Source: Strix aluco
Taxonomy: Eukaryota; Chordata; Aves; Strigiformes; Strigidae
Assembly: GCF_031877795.1 (NCBI RefSeq)
Contig: NC_133935.1
Coordinates: 50,907,330 to 50,971,329 of the forward strand
Direction of reading: 5' to 3'
DNA: 64,000 nucleotides
Under the pieces are notes generated by a model. That model searched no databases and was not told the origin of the DNA. It was given only the letters and a program-made list of their open reading frames with translations. Below are positions 13,501 to 27,582 of the stretch, one piece after another. Made by a program: the position numbers and the translations under genes. Each line of letters starts with the position of its first letter. Position 1 is the stretch's first letter.

Positions 13501-16500
13501 AAAAGTTAACCAACTGAATGGAAATAAATTATTTTTCCCTTTGAATTTCTTTTTAGGAGGAAAAAATGTCTTAAGAAACACAGCAGCAGGCTTACCAGCA
13601 GACTTCCAGAGAAGTTTTACTGTCCTCCTCCTTGAACTGCTCAATGATTTAGGAAACCAGTAGAAAAACCGTGCTATCCTCCTGATGGTTTTCCTCAAGT
13701 CATTTCTTATTGCCATAGCTGGAAGGGCTCCACAGCTACACCAGGAACAACAGACATACGTATCCAGACAGAGAGAGGAAAGCCCATGAACACCCACAGA
13801 GAGTGTGCTCGCTCTGAGCTCAGCGTCAGTCAGCACGTCTCAGGACCACCTGTTAGTCCTAAATCCCCTCCCTCTCCGTCACTCTGCTCCGAGCCCTCCA
13901 GACCTCCCTCTTCATTACAGGAAGCAGTTATATTAATAGATGCTTCGGCTAAAGAAAGACCAGTGCTTCTGAGTCTTAACCTGGTACTGTGTTTCCGATG
14001 ATGTTAAAACAAGACATGTTTTCCACAGAAAGGTTTTGAAGGGTTCATTCGTTCAACTCTAGCTACCTTTTCTCAGCTGTAAACAAATAAACTCCAAAAC
14101 TGATAGGGACAAGTCGCCTCTCAAAAGCCCTTCATTTAAATCCACAGGATTTTCTCTATGAAGAGTGTTTCTCAAAGACCTGCTTATGAAGCTTCTTAGC
14201 AGTAAATGTAACAGAGATTTCTACAGATACACAGGGTGTTAAAAATGCGACTTTTAATGTAGAGTCAAATCATTCACTGTCACAGTTTACTTAAGAATCA
14301 AGCATCTATGAAGATATCGCTATTCAAAGAAATTAACAGCATCTCAGTACTTAGACTACACATGCTTCAAGCATGATACATATTAAATGGTGAATCCAGA
14401 GATGCTATGAGCTAATATATGCCCTCCCCCAACATTTATCAAGAATTTTAGCATAGACTTTTTAGCAGCAAGACTATTTAAGCACTTCCCAAGCTTAGTA
14501 TGATTTCCTCAACTACGTCACAAGCTTCTCTTCAGCTTCTCACATTTTATTTGATTTTTTTTCTTCTGCTAGATCTGGATGGTAGAAAACACTGAAAACC
14601 AAGACTAATGTCATTATGAAACAAAGATCCTTTTATATCAACCTTTAAACTACAGAAAGTAAGGGCTTTGTTACACTAGCTACGTTCACAGCATGCAGTT
14701 AATAACTCTTCTAGAATTCACAATGTATTTTTCTACACTAAAATATGTGAAGTATTTAACCCCAATTTATACATCTGACATTTTTAACATACTGCTACTT
14801 CTCAGGACGAAGCTAGATAGATTGCACTTCCTCTGGTCAATATGTCTGAAAACAAATAAACATTTCCATTTATACTGTATCTGTCACAATTCCTCAGCCA
14901 GTGTCAATGAAAGAGCAGAAGGCAGGACCCAGGCTGCCAGACTTGTCTCTTGTTTGAGCTCCACCCTGTCATACCAGTAGGAATTTAGTAGCAAAGTGAC
15001 GGTTTTAGCACAAGTAGGAGGTCTGCCACCCAGTTCAGCACATGCAAGAAGCAGAGTTAGAGGCCCAACAGCTAACTTGCTTCTTTCAGGAAATATCATG
15101 GCTTTGAATGTTTAAGAGCATCTGCCAAATTCTGAACCAAACAATGACATTTTCTGAAATTTATACATCTAAAAATTTAATGAAAATCCAAGTGGCATAA
15201 AAAACCCCCATACTATTTCAGACCATAAGTGAATATATATTAAGATGAATAGTTTTATAATTTGATAAAGAATCCATACAGATATGTATAATCTTTAGCA
15301 GAACATGAAGGGCACAGGAATATTTTTTTTCACTGAACAGAAAACACTGATACAGTATTTTTATTATACTGGTATTTTATGAGGCTTAAAAATAATATTC
15401 AGTAAAACACATCAGAATATAACAATATAAAGGGGCAAACTGACTTTACTGATGAAAATACCAAACCTGTGGAGGTTTACATCTTACAGTGTTTAGTGCC
15501 TTAGTGGAACAAAAAATAGGCAAGGGCATAAAATGTTGCATATTACTTTAAGGCAAACAGAACTCACTCTACGCAAAAAAAAAGTCAGTTGGATCAATTT
15601 GACAATTATGCTATGCAACAAACCAGCTAATACAGATGAGAACATGGACCTGAATTCAAGCTGAACTGAACAACAGCGGTGGTTAGCCTTCCAATAATTT
15701 CACGATTCCTCCATCACTTTACATTTCTAGACTCTAGTTCGGCAAAATTGTAGAGCTAATGGAAGACAGCCTCTCCCCCCCAGCTAGTTAATGGGGGTTC
15801 CTCTCAACCTGAGCTGTTAGCTTTAGAATATGAGCCACTGTGCTCTGCACAGCAATGAACTGCTGTCAGCCTGCATCAGCTGCATCGGCTGGGCTAGGGA
15901 GAGTTCACATAGCCCCTCCTAAGACAACTCCAATTGCTTACATTACACTGAAGCATTACTAAAGTTAAGAATTCACTGTATTAAAAAGGTGCTACCCAAG
16001 GCTACATGTGTACCTTTCAATCTACCCTAACAAAGAGACAGCGCATGGAGATGCTCTCCGAGGAGGACAGAAGGACCTGAAATGTGAGCAGTCACACTCT
16101 TGATCCTTGCCACCCTTTAAGGAAAAAAAGCCGTGTAAGGCTTTTTCTTGCAGTGGATCTCAACCCCCAGGTCATCCTCTGCTCGTCTAAGCAGTGTGCT
16201 GGAGGAGGGGAGGGAATGATTGTTGCCCATGCTGCCGTCCCACCTGCCTGGGAAGGGAGGTGAGCAGCTGTCCCCTCTGCTATGTGCGCAGCCCCTGACC
16301 TCCTACCTCCCCGCAACGGTGCAAAGGTCGGATCTCAGCAGGCCTCCATGAAGGGCAGAAAAGGCACGTGCAGACTCCACGTGTGTGGTGCCCATCCCAT
16401 GTGCTCTCCAGCCATGGGCTGGGATGCATGGCAAGTCACCATCTTGGCAGGAGAGCTGGGCACACCACACTGCTCTCAGCATCTGCCTCACAACCCGCTT

Positions 16501-19500
16501 TCTGCAAGGAAACCTGCACACACGCACTGGAAAGCAAAGGGGTGCTCATGAAACATCCAGCGGTTTAGACGTGTCACTGTCTACCCTGACCTTCAGAGCT
16601 AGGCAGACCAGCTCTGAACACAGCTATGCAATGAACCAGTGGCTGCCCTACTGTAGCCCTCCAAGGCTATTGCCAGAGCTGAGAAAACTAAAAAAACCCA
16701 AACAAACCCTCCCTGTTATGTAAAATACTCTTCAATGATGAACTGTAAACAACCAGTGGTGTCTGACTGGGAATATTCTCTTGGAGTGTGCTGAGTTTAT
16801 ATAGTTTTAAAGCAAAGTCTTTGCTGATAAGCCTTTGTTAGAGCAACACAGCAGTGCTGAGATACCATAAAAGTGAAGTCTAATGCACAGGCAGTGGTAT
16901 CAGCTGGGGGGCAAATGCAGCATTTTCTCTGCTCAGGGCCAGAAAAGCATCTTTCCTCAGTGAGTTACTGACATTTCCACTCCTCCCAGCTCTTAGGTAG
17001 CAAATGACTGGGATGAGCAAAGGATTTCATTTGCTTTGACTTAACTGGAACTTCTCCATTTAGTCTGGTTTCAGGAACAAAGATCCCCACACACCTATTC
17101 ACAGTGGAAAATATGTGTAGGAAAAGCTAAACATATTAAGGAATATCTGCTTGACTGCACTAGAAAATATCCCTATTAGTTGAACTCAACATGAGTTCTT
17201 GCTTTTTTTGTAGACAATAATGTACTTGGAAAACAAAGTGGTGTTTTTCCAACCTATCAGTGTGGGTATGTGACACTATGCTGTATGCTGTATCAACAGG
17301 CAGACTTGAGTGTGGAGAGGTATTCACAGGCCAGTCTTCACAAGGATATTTTCCATATCAACGGAGCTTGAACCTCCAGAGAAGGAGGAAGAGACTTCCA
17401 GACCTCCACGGACTGTCTCCCTTCATGGACCAAGATCTGAAATGAACTAAAAGATTTTAGCAATCCAGAATCGGGTTATGCAGAGAATCACTGTATCTAT
17501 GCACTGGACAGAACTGAATGTGTGAAACATATTTATCTAGACATCATAAACAAAAGCTGCGACCTTCCTTAAATCCTGTTCAACTGTGTCAAAGTAAATT
17601 TTTGTCAAGTAGCAAGAGAGGGGTCCTGCCTAACTAGCCCATGGGCTTCAGCACTACTGCATTTGCATGACACTGTCAAGACACAGTATCACAGATTTCA
17701 TTCTAAAACATAATTTATAACATCATCATGTGTGACAAAGCTATGCAGTTGCTAGGAAGCTTATAAAGAACACAATACAACTACTAAAGTAAAGAAACAA
17801 AAAACTGCTGCATCTGAGCTTAGTTCAGCAAAACTAGCATAATACTTCCAATTTCCAGCTCAGCTGTTCATCCCTCCCTAATCCAAATAAGTAGCTATAT
17901 TTGTGAGCTTTCTAAAAAAACTTTTGATTCTCGGCAGCTGCACATACACAAAAAGAAGGGATTAAAAATTAACCAGTGATTGGCAACCAAAACCTTGCCT
18001 CCATGTGAAAGATGGAAATTGAAGACTGTGGTACTCAAACTGATGTAAAACACATTTGTTTTCAGATTTAATGATCTATTACTTTGCAGATAAATAAATA
18101 AGTTAAAATAGAATCATATATACACCTTATTAGCTGTGACATCAAAAGTCTTTCACATATTTGATCCTCTGTTGTCAAGGCTCCCAATAATTTATACACT
18201 GATAGATAATAAATGTGATATGAAAATAAAGAAAACTGACAAAAGAGAATGGGAAAGATGTTGAAAACCTTACACAATGCACTATGGATGACAGTTACAC
18301 TAAGAGACAAAAATACTGTGAAGACATCATACACCTTGGCTGCACATCAAACTGAACCATTACCAGATCTATACCACTAGAAATTCACATCCAACATTTT
18401 TCTCTGAAAAAAAATGCTTCTAGTCCAGACACATTCCTATGATTGGAATGACTTCTTAAGTAAAACATCATGAAATCTGGACGAAACTCATCCAAAATGG
18501 AGAGGAAGCAAATGAGCATTAAATGAGCATTAGCAGTTTCAACCCTTTTTCATTGGCCTTCGGAAGTCTCTCTGCACGAGCAGGTAGTCGGCTTCGTCTA
18601 ATTGAATACAGATGTCTGCAGCTGAGTGGGTTGTCATGGCTCCCTTTACAGTCAATAGAGAAAGACCAGTGCCTCTTGGGCATATTTATTCCCATCCTGC
18701 AGTAAAGCTGCAAAATCCATGAGATGAACTGTGCCCTGCACAGCTTCTGGAGAAGCCAGGATGCCACCGTGGAAAGCAAATTGGAGGCTGGGAGAGTATT
18801 AGTCCTTCTTGGTGCTCGCCCTGAGGTTTTTCAGGTATGCCATCTCTGTGGGGATGGAGGACAGAACCCAGAATGACTGAACCCAGAGCAGACAAACAAC
18901 AACCACAGGTCTCATTTCAGAGCTCTGACATAAACACACAGAAGCACTTTCCAAATACAGCGGGATTTCGGTTCACTTTCTTCAGGCCTTAAGTGCTGTT
19001 TATTCAAAATAAAATATGTAACACAAATTCTGCCTATCAATCACATCTAAAGGTCCTCTGAGATGAATAGCTTACTTCTTCTACAGGCTATCTATTGCGG
19101 AATAACTGGATTTCCCCCCTTAGGAAGTAAGGAGTAGGGAGGTTTCTTCTGAGCAACAGCTCCAATGAAACACATCCTGGACTTTGAGGAAGAAAATCAC
19201 AGTGCCAAAGCACATTTGTTCACATCTGGTTAGTTCTTTCACTCTACAATATATTAAACTACCATTAAATATTTTCATACATTGTTACATAAAAATTAAT
19301 ATATCTTTGTGTATTTCAGCAATATTTATGCTTGATTCTTTTCAGGATTATCCATCATACTGTACAGTTGTTCCCTATTTTGTTTTGAATACTTCAACCT
19401 GTAAAATTTGTGTAATTTGCTTTATGTTCTTTTCCAGATGCTGGAAATGTGCAGAGGCAGATAGTACTGTGATGGAAGTGAGTGTGGGAGAGAGGACATT

Positions 19501-22500
19501 GCTGTGCTGGTCCAGCTGATCATTGGGAAGATAATGCACTACTTCCCGGAGACTGCTGCTGGTACAGTGTGATACACATTGTCATTTTTAATGTCGTCTG
19601 GTTACAGGCTTACTCTATCTATGTAGGTAGGATTGTGCACCAAAATTGAAGTCGAACAGAAGTTAAAAAAGCTACATGCAGAGAATAGTAGTGCAACGTG
19701 AAAATAACAGTGTTAATTTTAACTTTGTAGTAGATATACTAGTAGCAGTAAACTCAGCAAAACGATTGAGCAGTCTTTAGGGAAACCACACAGCTACACT
19801 TTGGAGTACAGGGAAAACAAAACTCAAGGCTAGAACTGGGGAGAAAATACTGAGTTGCCTTGTAACACAGTTTGACACATAGGATTTGACTCAGCCCATG
19901 ACAGACCAACTTGCCTGTGGGTTTTGGGCAACTTTTTGCCAAAATTAGTGGACTTCTCAATGAGAGCTTGCATGAAGCCATCACAAAGGGAAATCAGATC
20001 AAGGCAAAAAAGCAAAAATATCTGTTAAATGTTGCTAAAACAGTAAGTTTATTCATCCTAATCTGGTCTGCTTAAAACAAAAGTAGCCTGATCATTTTTT
20101 AGAATACAAGAAAGCCGTGAGCATCCTTCTTTAGATCCTTGCATGTAGTATAAGTGATTACATGCCATTTGCGCTAGAGATTAACAAGGGTGTACCTTGT
20201 CCATTTATTCTTTCTTAGGACATTTCTTACTTTAGCCATGGCAGCTACCAGATAATAGGTGAATATTTAGAATTGGAGTATAAGAGAAAAATACACAAAA
20301 GAGATACTGTAGAGCTCAACTTTCATTATCGCTCTTCATACTTTCTTCCAAGCTCCTAAACTCACTGTCAGCCTACTGTACCCAATAGTTGTGCTATGAT
20401 GTGCTCTTTCTTTACTGAGCAAAATCAAAAAGGCATTCGTCCGTACTCGGTGTGGAGAAAACAGACATGTCTAGCAGCTTACAAAGCCACCTGGCCAAAA
20501 CCAGCATCGTTATTTTCTTTCTGTTGTGCACACTGCTGACCTGCATTTGACTGTCTAGATAAAGAGATCCATCCAAGCAGGCTGGAGGTTTCTGGTCAAC
20601 ACTACTTAGCAACAGAAGGAAGAGATGCTTACGGTCCCTGGATGAGAGCTGAGCTCTAATACTGGCTTGGCCAGTCACCTCCTGGGTAACCTTGAAAAAG
20701 TCACCACCTCTTGGTGCTTTCATCTGTGTCTGTTTGGTCGTACCACTTCAGAGCAGGGGCTGCTTCTTCCTGTGCAAGCATACAGTCTATTAAGGACTTA
20801 GTGTGGTTGACAGTGCCTATTGTTAACAGCAAATGCAAAAAAAACCCCAAAACCAAAGACATTTTGGCAAAAATACCCTTAGCAATGAACTATGTCAGTA
20901 ATTTACCAAAAAATACATTACCCAGTAAAAACTTCAATTTTACATTTTTTTCCCAGTGTGTTAAAAGCCCAGATACTAGCAAAGTGTAAACAGCATGCAG
21001 GCACAATGTAATTTAAAAGGCACCTGTATCGTAACTTCCCACAATGCCCTAAACTCCTGGCCAAGCAGTGCTAACCACCTATTGAGCTTTGAGCATGGTA
21101 GGACTGTATAAAACAGTCATCAGGACACAGCAAGCTCTCCAAAGCTTTCATGTGACAAGGTCAAGTTTCTTCTTGCTTCCCCAAGGATTTCTCAGCAAGC
21201 AGACCATCAGGAGGTATCATGCTGGCAAGTAATGGCAACATTTTTATTACCAAGGCCTTCTTTGCTTTTACAAACAGATCATTGCTTTGATGTTTTATTA
21301 CACATCTTGAAGACATCCTAGGTTATGAACACTGCCTGCAGAAACACCTGTTTTATCACTTTTTCATTAGCAGACTCCTTTCTACTCCTGTACCTGCTCC
21401 CAAATACCGGTTTGTTCAAAACCAAGCTTTATGGCATCTGGCCTCCTTCCACTCTGTGTGTGAAATTAAACACAGAGTATCTCCATGTCAAGATGCCCTG
21501 GGCAGAGAGGGCTCCTGCCCACTCACAATAGCTGCTGCAGGAGCTCCCTACAGAGCAGGTCCAGAGCACATGAGGAAGACAAGCTGGAAAACCACGTGGC
21601 ATTTTCAGAGCCTTTCAGTGATGGTATCTGAATGTTATGGCGTGATTTTTTAAATTTTTCTCTTCACTGATATGCAACCTGAATAACAACTGCCTGCATT
21701 CTCTGTAGTCTCTTAGGGTTGTATTTGAGACACCCAAACTCTGAAGGACACCATAATTAATAATTAACCATTCATGAGATGGTGAAAACGAGACCAAAGA
21801 AAGAGATGCTCAGAGAACAGGTGAAAGCCTCTACGTATGATGGTGCATGGCTTAAGGGAGGCAGATGGGACTCACACAGGAAGAGAAATGTCAGAGGCCA
21901 AGAAAACAGGACCCACAGTAACCAAGGAACTTGGTGCGGAGTTACTGTTCTCTGCAAACAGGGGGGAAAACGGCTCAGCTTTGCAGCAGTGGGAGCCTTG
22001 CTGTGGCTGCGGAGACCACAGAAATGCCCCAATAGGCGGAGAAAAACTGAGGAAGACAGCAAGCATTACTCTTGAAGAGAAAGCTCCATCAAACCTGCTT
22101 CTTGCTCTCCAGTTCCACACCTCTTCCTTCCTCCCTGCACCAGGCACAGCAGCCTCCAGCTCCACCAGCTCTGCAAGCTCCAGCAGATCACCCATGCTCC
22201 TTCAAACCCAACAGGGAGGAAAATGGGTCTTTCTCTGAGCTGAGCTCCACCAGCACAACCCAAACCCCATCGCCTCCTGCTGCTCCAGCCCCTGTGGATT
22301 CTGAGAAAATGTGGTAATTTTGGATTTAAAAGAAAATAAAGAAAATTTTGGGAACTGCACATCATCAAACTCTCCACAGAAAGAACAGGAAAGGGAAGCA
22401 GGCTCCCACCGCCACTATTTCTAATCTGCCCCCCAGTTCTCACTCTTTTGATAAAACTTTCAGAGGCTCCTTCGACTCTGAAGAGTTTTGGTAATTCAAG

Positions 22501-25500
22501 TTGTAACTCTAGAAGTAGTTTTAGCAGCTTAACCCTCTCATTACATGTGATTAAATATGAACGTACTCCTACTGCAGAGATAGTGGACAATGTCTATCCT
22601 CTTCCTTAAAAACATGAAAAAGTATGTTACACAAATTTGATGGTCAAAAAAAATCCTTCTGAAGGAAAAAAAAATCACTAATCCCTTCATTTGTTCCTTG
22701 CCTCCACATTTTACCCTCATTTCTGTAAGGAGGAATCTATTTCTTTACCATTCTTCACAGGTAGAAGGCATTTAGATAAATATACCCTGATTTGTTCTAA
22801 GGGGTTAAGGGCTTGGGTTTTTGTTTTCAGTTTTGTTTGTTTTTACAGATACTTAAAAAGCCTTCTAGTAAGAGTTATACCACATATTAAAATGTAGCGC
22901 CTCTGCCCTTTAACTGCACTAAAGCAGGAGTTAGCTAGTGAATATTCAGAGCCAAGATAAAAAAAATGTTAGAAATTGAACAAGGCCCTCACCAAAATAC
23001 CTATTTCAGCAGAGAAAAAGCCAGAAGGCCCTGATAGACCATGAAACTGTGCTATACACTTCACAAGTGAAGGTTGCTCAAAAAACAGTCTGAAAAAGGA
23101 AGCTGAAATGACTGCCAGTCACATTTGAGAGGACACTTTCAGCCTTATCTGCTCCCGTGGGCTTCTGCACCTCTGCAGAGCACCTTGCAACTGGAGAGGC
23201 CACTGTGCTGGGACAGGGGTGTCTGCCTGTGCACAGATCACACTACACCTAGATAACATTACAGGCGCAATGCTGCAGGTATAGAAAGTAACACTATAGG
23301 CAAGGAGGAAACAGGCTGAGGGACATCACTTTCAACTAGTATTTAAAGGATACCCCCTCACTCGATGCTCATCGATTGTATCTTTATAAAGGACTCCAGC
23401 CACCAGAAGTCTGACAGATATATTCTATTTTTTCCTTTAGCAGGCAACTTTTTACAGGCAACTTAACAAATACTTGTGAGTCTCTGCTTCACAAGGTCCT
23501 TACAGTATTACAGTGTACTGGTCTCCTCACTCCTGCAGCCCCACCAACCTTGTCACATAAAGCCAATACATACACCAATACACACATTGTTGCACGGGCA
23601 ATGTACAGTTGGCAACAGTAATAAATATCGGTTCATCAGGGTCATGCTTTTAACAAAAGCATCCATGAATTCCCAACCGTGCCCCATCACTAAATACGGG
23701 AAAGGAATAACCTGTTTTTCATGGTACTTCTAAATACCATCTGCTTAAATATCTTCAGACAGTTTTAACTGAAAATCACATAGGACCTATAATTTCTCCA
23801 TATTCTCTTAAATGAAGAGTAAAACTTCTGAAAATGCCTAGCAATATTTCCATTTGGTTCAATAAAAAAGTGCATCATAAACAAAAGTGCCAGAATGAAA
23901 GGTAAAAGAAAAGTTACAGAAATGAACTAGAAAGTCCAGAGCAAGTAGCCCACAAAATAATTTATTTCACGCCCCTACCACCTAAGTACACCCAGTTGAC
24001 CAGACTATGGGGAAAGTAAAAAAATGGCTTCCAAAGCCTGGCAGTAAAGACTTTCATCTAAAGCCATGAGAAATGCCTCATTTTTCAAATGCCAAATAAT
24101 ACAGTGAAACAATACAACAGCTCCAGGGCTCCTACCCTACATCATGCTACACACCATGAAACCACCAATATGACATAAGAAATTGAGAATTTTCACTCCA
24201 GAGCACTCCCAGATTGAAAGAAAAATTGAATGCTAGAGAAGAAAAACCACTCTTTACTGTACATCATTTCATTGGTGTAAACTGGAATATTCCTGGCTGC
24301 TTCTGTTTCAAATGACTTCATGCAGAGAAGTCAGGGCAGGCAATGGCATTCTCATCTGCACAGTATCACCAGGTTTTTACCCCAAATAATAGAGGTGAAA
24401 AGGTGAATAGCAGAGCAAGTCTGGACTGCTAAACCAATTAAGCCTCTCTTGAAAAGTAATCCAAAACAACAGCAAGAGGTCAGATACTACAAAGCATCCT
24501 TTTCAGAGGTATTTCATTACACTTGGCTTTCTTCCTGGGCTGAGGTCCAGAAATATCAGCGCTGCCTTATTTTTTTCCCCAAGAAATAAGTTGCTTGAAT
24601 AATGTGCACCTTGTGCACTGCATTGAAACAGATGATCATTCATCTCGTTGAATTTTTTCTTCCATTCTGATCTTTCTTCCCTGAGTTTTACAAAAGTATT
24701 TTTTCCAATTTTTAGGAAGCCTGAAAACAAACTTGTGAATTACAAACAAAAATCTCACAAAAGGCAAAAAGACCTTTTATTCACTCCAGGAATCCCACCT
24801 CACTTCACAATACGTACCAAGAAGTGTACAAAAACACAAAGATGACCACAGCCCCACTGTGAAATGACGGAAGAAAAGTCTAGCCTCTACTGAAGCTCAG
24901 CTCACATATCTTCCCCGTCCCTGCAGGGAAAGCAAGACAGAGACACTCAGAGGAAACCCCTGCTCCCATAAAAATGTCACAGATCTTTTCTCTCAGGCAA
25001 AAGTCTGCACCTAAATACTTTAAAATTACTCCTTTGATATGCCCTTTGACTACTTTCCTATCCCAAAGCGAATTTCTCATGCCTTTTAATTATCACCAAA
25101 TTCAACAACTCTGACTCTTGATCTTGTCTAAGGGCAACGAACTAGTGAGAACTGACTTCAACCAATATCCAAATAGGGCAATTTAAATAAATATAGTATC
25201 TATGACTTTGTGACTCAGAATCATGACAATTTAGTATGTAGCTCCCTCTTTGTCAGCAGTGGACCGTCCCGAAGATGCTGTTGTGCTTTGCTTTTTAGAT
25301 GACATAAAATGAAAGTCCCTACCACTTCTGGCCTCTGGAAAACACAGAGTTATTTGGGAACCTTTCGGCACTGTCACACCTTGCCAGGCAGATTAAAATC
25401 TTTGAAAGGTACTTGCAATTTTAACCTCTGTTGTAATTTCTGCTTCACAAGGGATACCCAAAAGGTGACCATGGCATTTTCACGGAGGCTCCCACAGTGG

Positions 25501-26879
25501 CCACAAATTCAGCTGTAGTCCTGGATGTATCTGCTACAGCTTTCAAGGCCAGGATAGACACGCTTTAGACATTGAGTGCGGCTGTGTCTGCTGGCTTTTC
25601 AAAGAGGGGGATGTCTTTTTTTGTCTGTATTCACTGACTCACAGAAGAGCCTGTGACTAGGGGTGCAGACAGATGCCTGGCCAACAGAGTGGATTTAGCA
25701 GCTGAGCCGTGAGGGCAGCCGGCCACACGTTCCTTCACGCCTCTGAGCTGACCTGACACAGTCACTGCTTTCGTTGCCCTCAGCCAATCTTTCAGCCAGA
25801 TCTGTTCATCAGTCTGGCTCGCTGGTGGGCTTGCAAACCGGGAAAGAACAGAGGTTCTTGCAGCAATCCTTCTGCGCTTTAGCTATTGTTTCCTTTCATC
25901 TCCATGGCACTTTACAGCTTTTAAATGTTATATTCATGCTAGGTCATAAATGTTGAATGCTTCCTGTGCTACTTAAACAGCAATTTAAGTGAGCAGCTTG
26001 AAGTACTGTGCCTGATAAAAATGGAGCTTGTCATGGAGGAGAAGGAAAAACACTGTAAGCTGTAATCGTTCTGAGAAAATGTTGCTGGAAGATATATAAT
26101 CCAACGTGGCACTTGAAGTTCTTGCCACGGAGCATTTGATCATAAAAGAAAAAATATGATTTTTAAAGTCTATTTTCACATCAGTGCACTATACATCCTG
26201 TCAGAACAAACGGTGCACTAACTTAAATGATAAATAAAAACCATTTTATTTTCACAGCCAAAGTATTTCCATTCCAAGAGTAACTGTAAAAATAGAGGTA
26301 CTGAAAGTGAGTGTAATTGTGAGAACATTATATCATAACAGAAATTTTATATCTCAGCAGAGGACAGTATGAGGTTATTACATCTCCTTAAGCCAGAACA
26401 AAACAACAGGAAAAGATTGACCTTTCTGTCCCACCTTGGGTTTCAAATCTCATCTGTTAAACAAAGGCTCGGTGACATAAATCAAAAGCAAGCCACACAC
26501 CTTAACATGCCACTCCACGAGGGGTAGCACCAGGTTGTCCTAAGAAGTGCAGCAGCACGGCAGCCGTGGGTGAGGAACAGGCAGAGAGGAGCGAGCACAC
26601 CCGTGGGGTTCCACACTGAGATCACTCTCGGGGTCACTGTGGAACCCAACAACGTGGCCAGATGCTTTGCAAACTGAGGGACGGCAAAAGAGGACTTTTC
26701 ACCAGCACTAGATTGTGTGTTCTCCTGCCGTAGAGGACAGGAGCTGGCAGGTGAATGAAATCACTGTGTTTTAGAGTAGAGCAGCGGTAATGAAAGGGCT
26801 GAAAAGCAGAAAAGTTGTTTTCTACGCAGGGCAAGGAAAATGCACCTTCGCCTACTATGAATCAGAGCCCAGAGAGCGA
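10561..26879 (-). other. RASSF3 intron 1, proximal part
   Basis: About 16 kb without any exon I can support. A more GC-rich patch at about 21830-22480 yields overlapping open frames on both strands (longest 174 codons, minus), and another lies at 16090-16720; neither shows a known domain or splice context. A small inverted repeat, aaaaagcc/ggcttttt, lies near 16125-16146. Short exons of noncoding transcripts cannot be excluded. Confidence 0.5.
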
Positions 26880-27356
26880 AAGGACCCGTACGCGGTGTGT
26901 ACCTGGGACCTGCGACACCCCGAGACAGCCGCCTCCTCCTCCCTGAAGGGCCAGGGAGAAGTCCGCGTGTTTTCTGCCGGGGATGGGAGCCCACAGGCAC
27001 CCTTCGGGGCAGCACTACCTACACCCCCCGTAACAGGTATTACCCCCGCGCCGGGCGGAGATGGAGCGCTGCTGCCCGGGCCACACCGCACCCGCGCTAC
27101 GCCGCCGCCCCGGCCACGCAGCCCCCAGCGGCAGCGCAGCCCGCACGCTCCAGCGCTTCGCCTGGGGAAACTCAGGCTCCCGTTCGGGCCGGGGAACGCG
27201 TGTCCCGCGGTACCGGCGCGGACCGGCAGAGACCCGACCGTGCCCCGGCGCCGCCCCAAGCCGCAAACGCCTCAGTCCCGTGCAGCCCGGGATCCCGCAG
27301 CCCCCCGCCGCCCGTCTCCCGCCGGAGGCCGCGGGCGGGCCCGCCGGCGCGCTCAC

Positions 27357-27582
27357 CCGCGCAGCGCAGGCCCCGCCGCGGGACGAAGCGGCAGCAGCGG
27401 TCGCCCCACGCTCCCGCCGCCGGCGGCCCGAAGCGGTGCGACGGCCACGGCTCCGGCGGGCCCGGCTCCGGCTCCGGCTCCGGCTCGAAGATGGTGCGGA
27501 CGTGGCGGGGTCGCGGCGGCGGCGGGCGGCGGCCGTACGCGGGGCCGGGGACGCCGGCGGGAGCGTCCGGCTGCGGGAGCAT
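27357..27582 (-). CDS. RASSF3: RASSF3 long-isoform first coding exon (partial gene; N-terminal half of C1 domain)
   Basis: RASSF proteins are Ras-association/SARAH scaffolds acting with MST kinases in apoptosis and Hippo signalling. This exon encodes 75 residues plus one base. It has a Pro/Arg-rich start, then RPRHVRTIFE, closely matching RPRDVRSIFE of RASSF5, an acidic EP repeat, and the first half of a C1 zinc finger: H49, W59, C63, RRGLRC ending at C74. The exon stops at TGC GCG G followed by GTGAGC, the position and phase of the RASSF1A exon boundary inside its C1 domain. RASSF3 rather than another RASSF is inferred from position directly downstream of TBK1, as in mammals. The expected cysteine in W-C-D-x-C is glycine (G60). 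The ATG at 27582 has G at -3; an in-frame ATG at 27768 is an alternative. The rest of the gene lies beyond position 1. Confidence 0.75.
27468..27488. repeat. GGCTCC hexamer repeat inside RASSF3 exon 1
   Basis: About three and a half copies of ggctcc (minus strand GAGCCG) encode alternating Glu-Pro at residues 33-40. Such a repeat can change length without breaking the frame. Confidence 0.85.

Noticed and set aside
16124..16146. Hairpin aaaaagcc-gtgtaa-ggcttttt resembling a terminator
   Set aside because: Rho-independent terminators do not apply to a vertebrate intron, and short inverted repeats arise by chance.
22066..22590. 174-codon minus-strand open frame in RASSF3 intron 1
   Set aside because: No domain, signal peptide or splice context is recognised, and overlapping frames of similar length exist on the other strand, as expected in a locally GC-raised patch.
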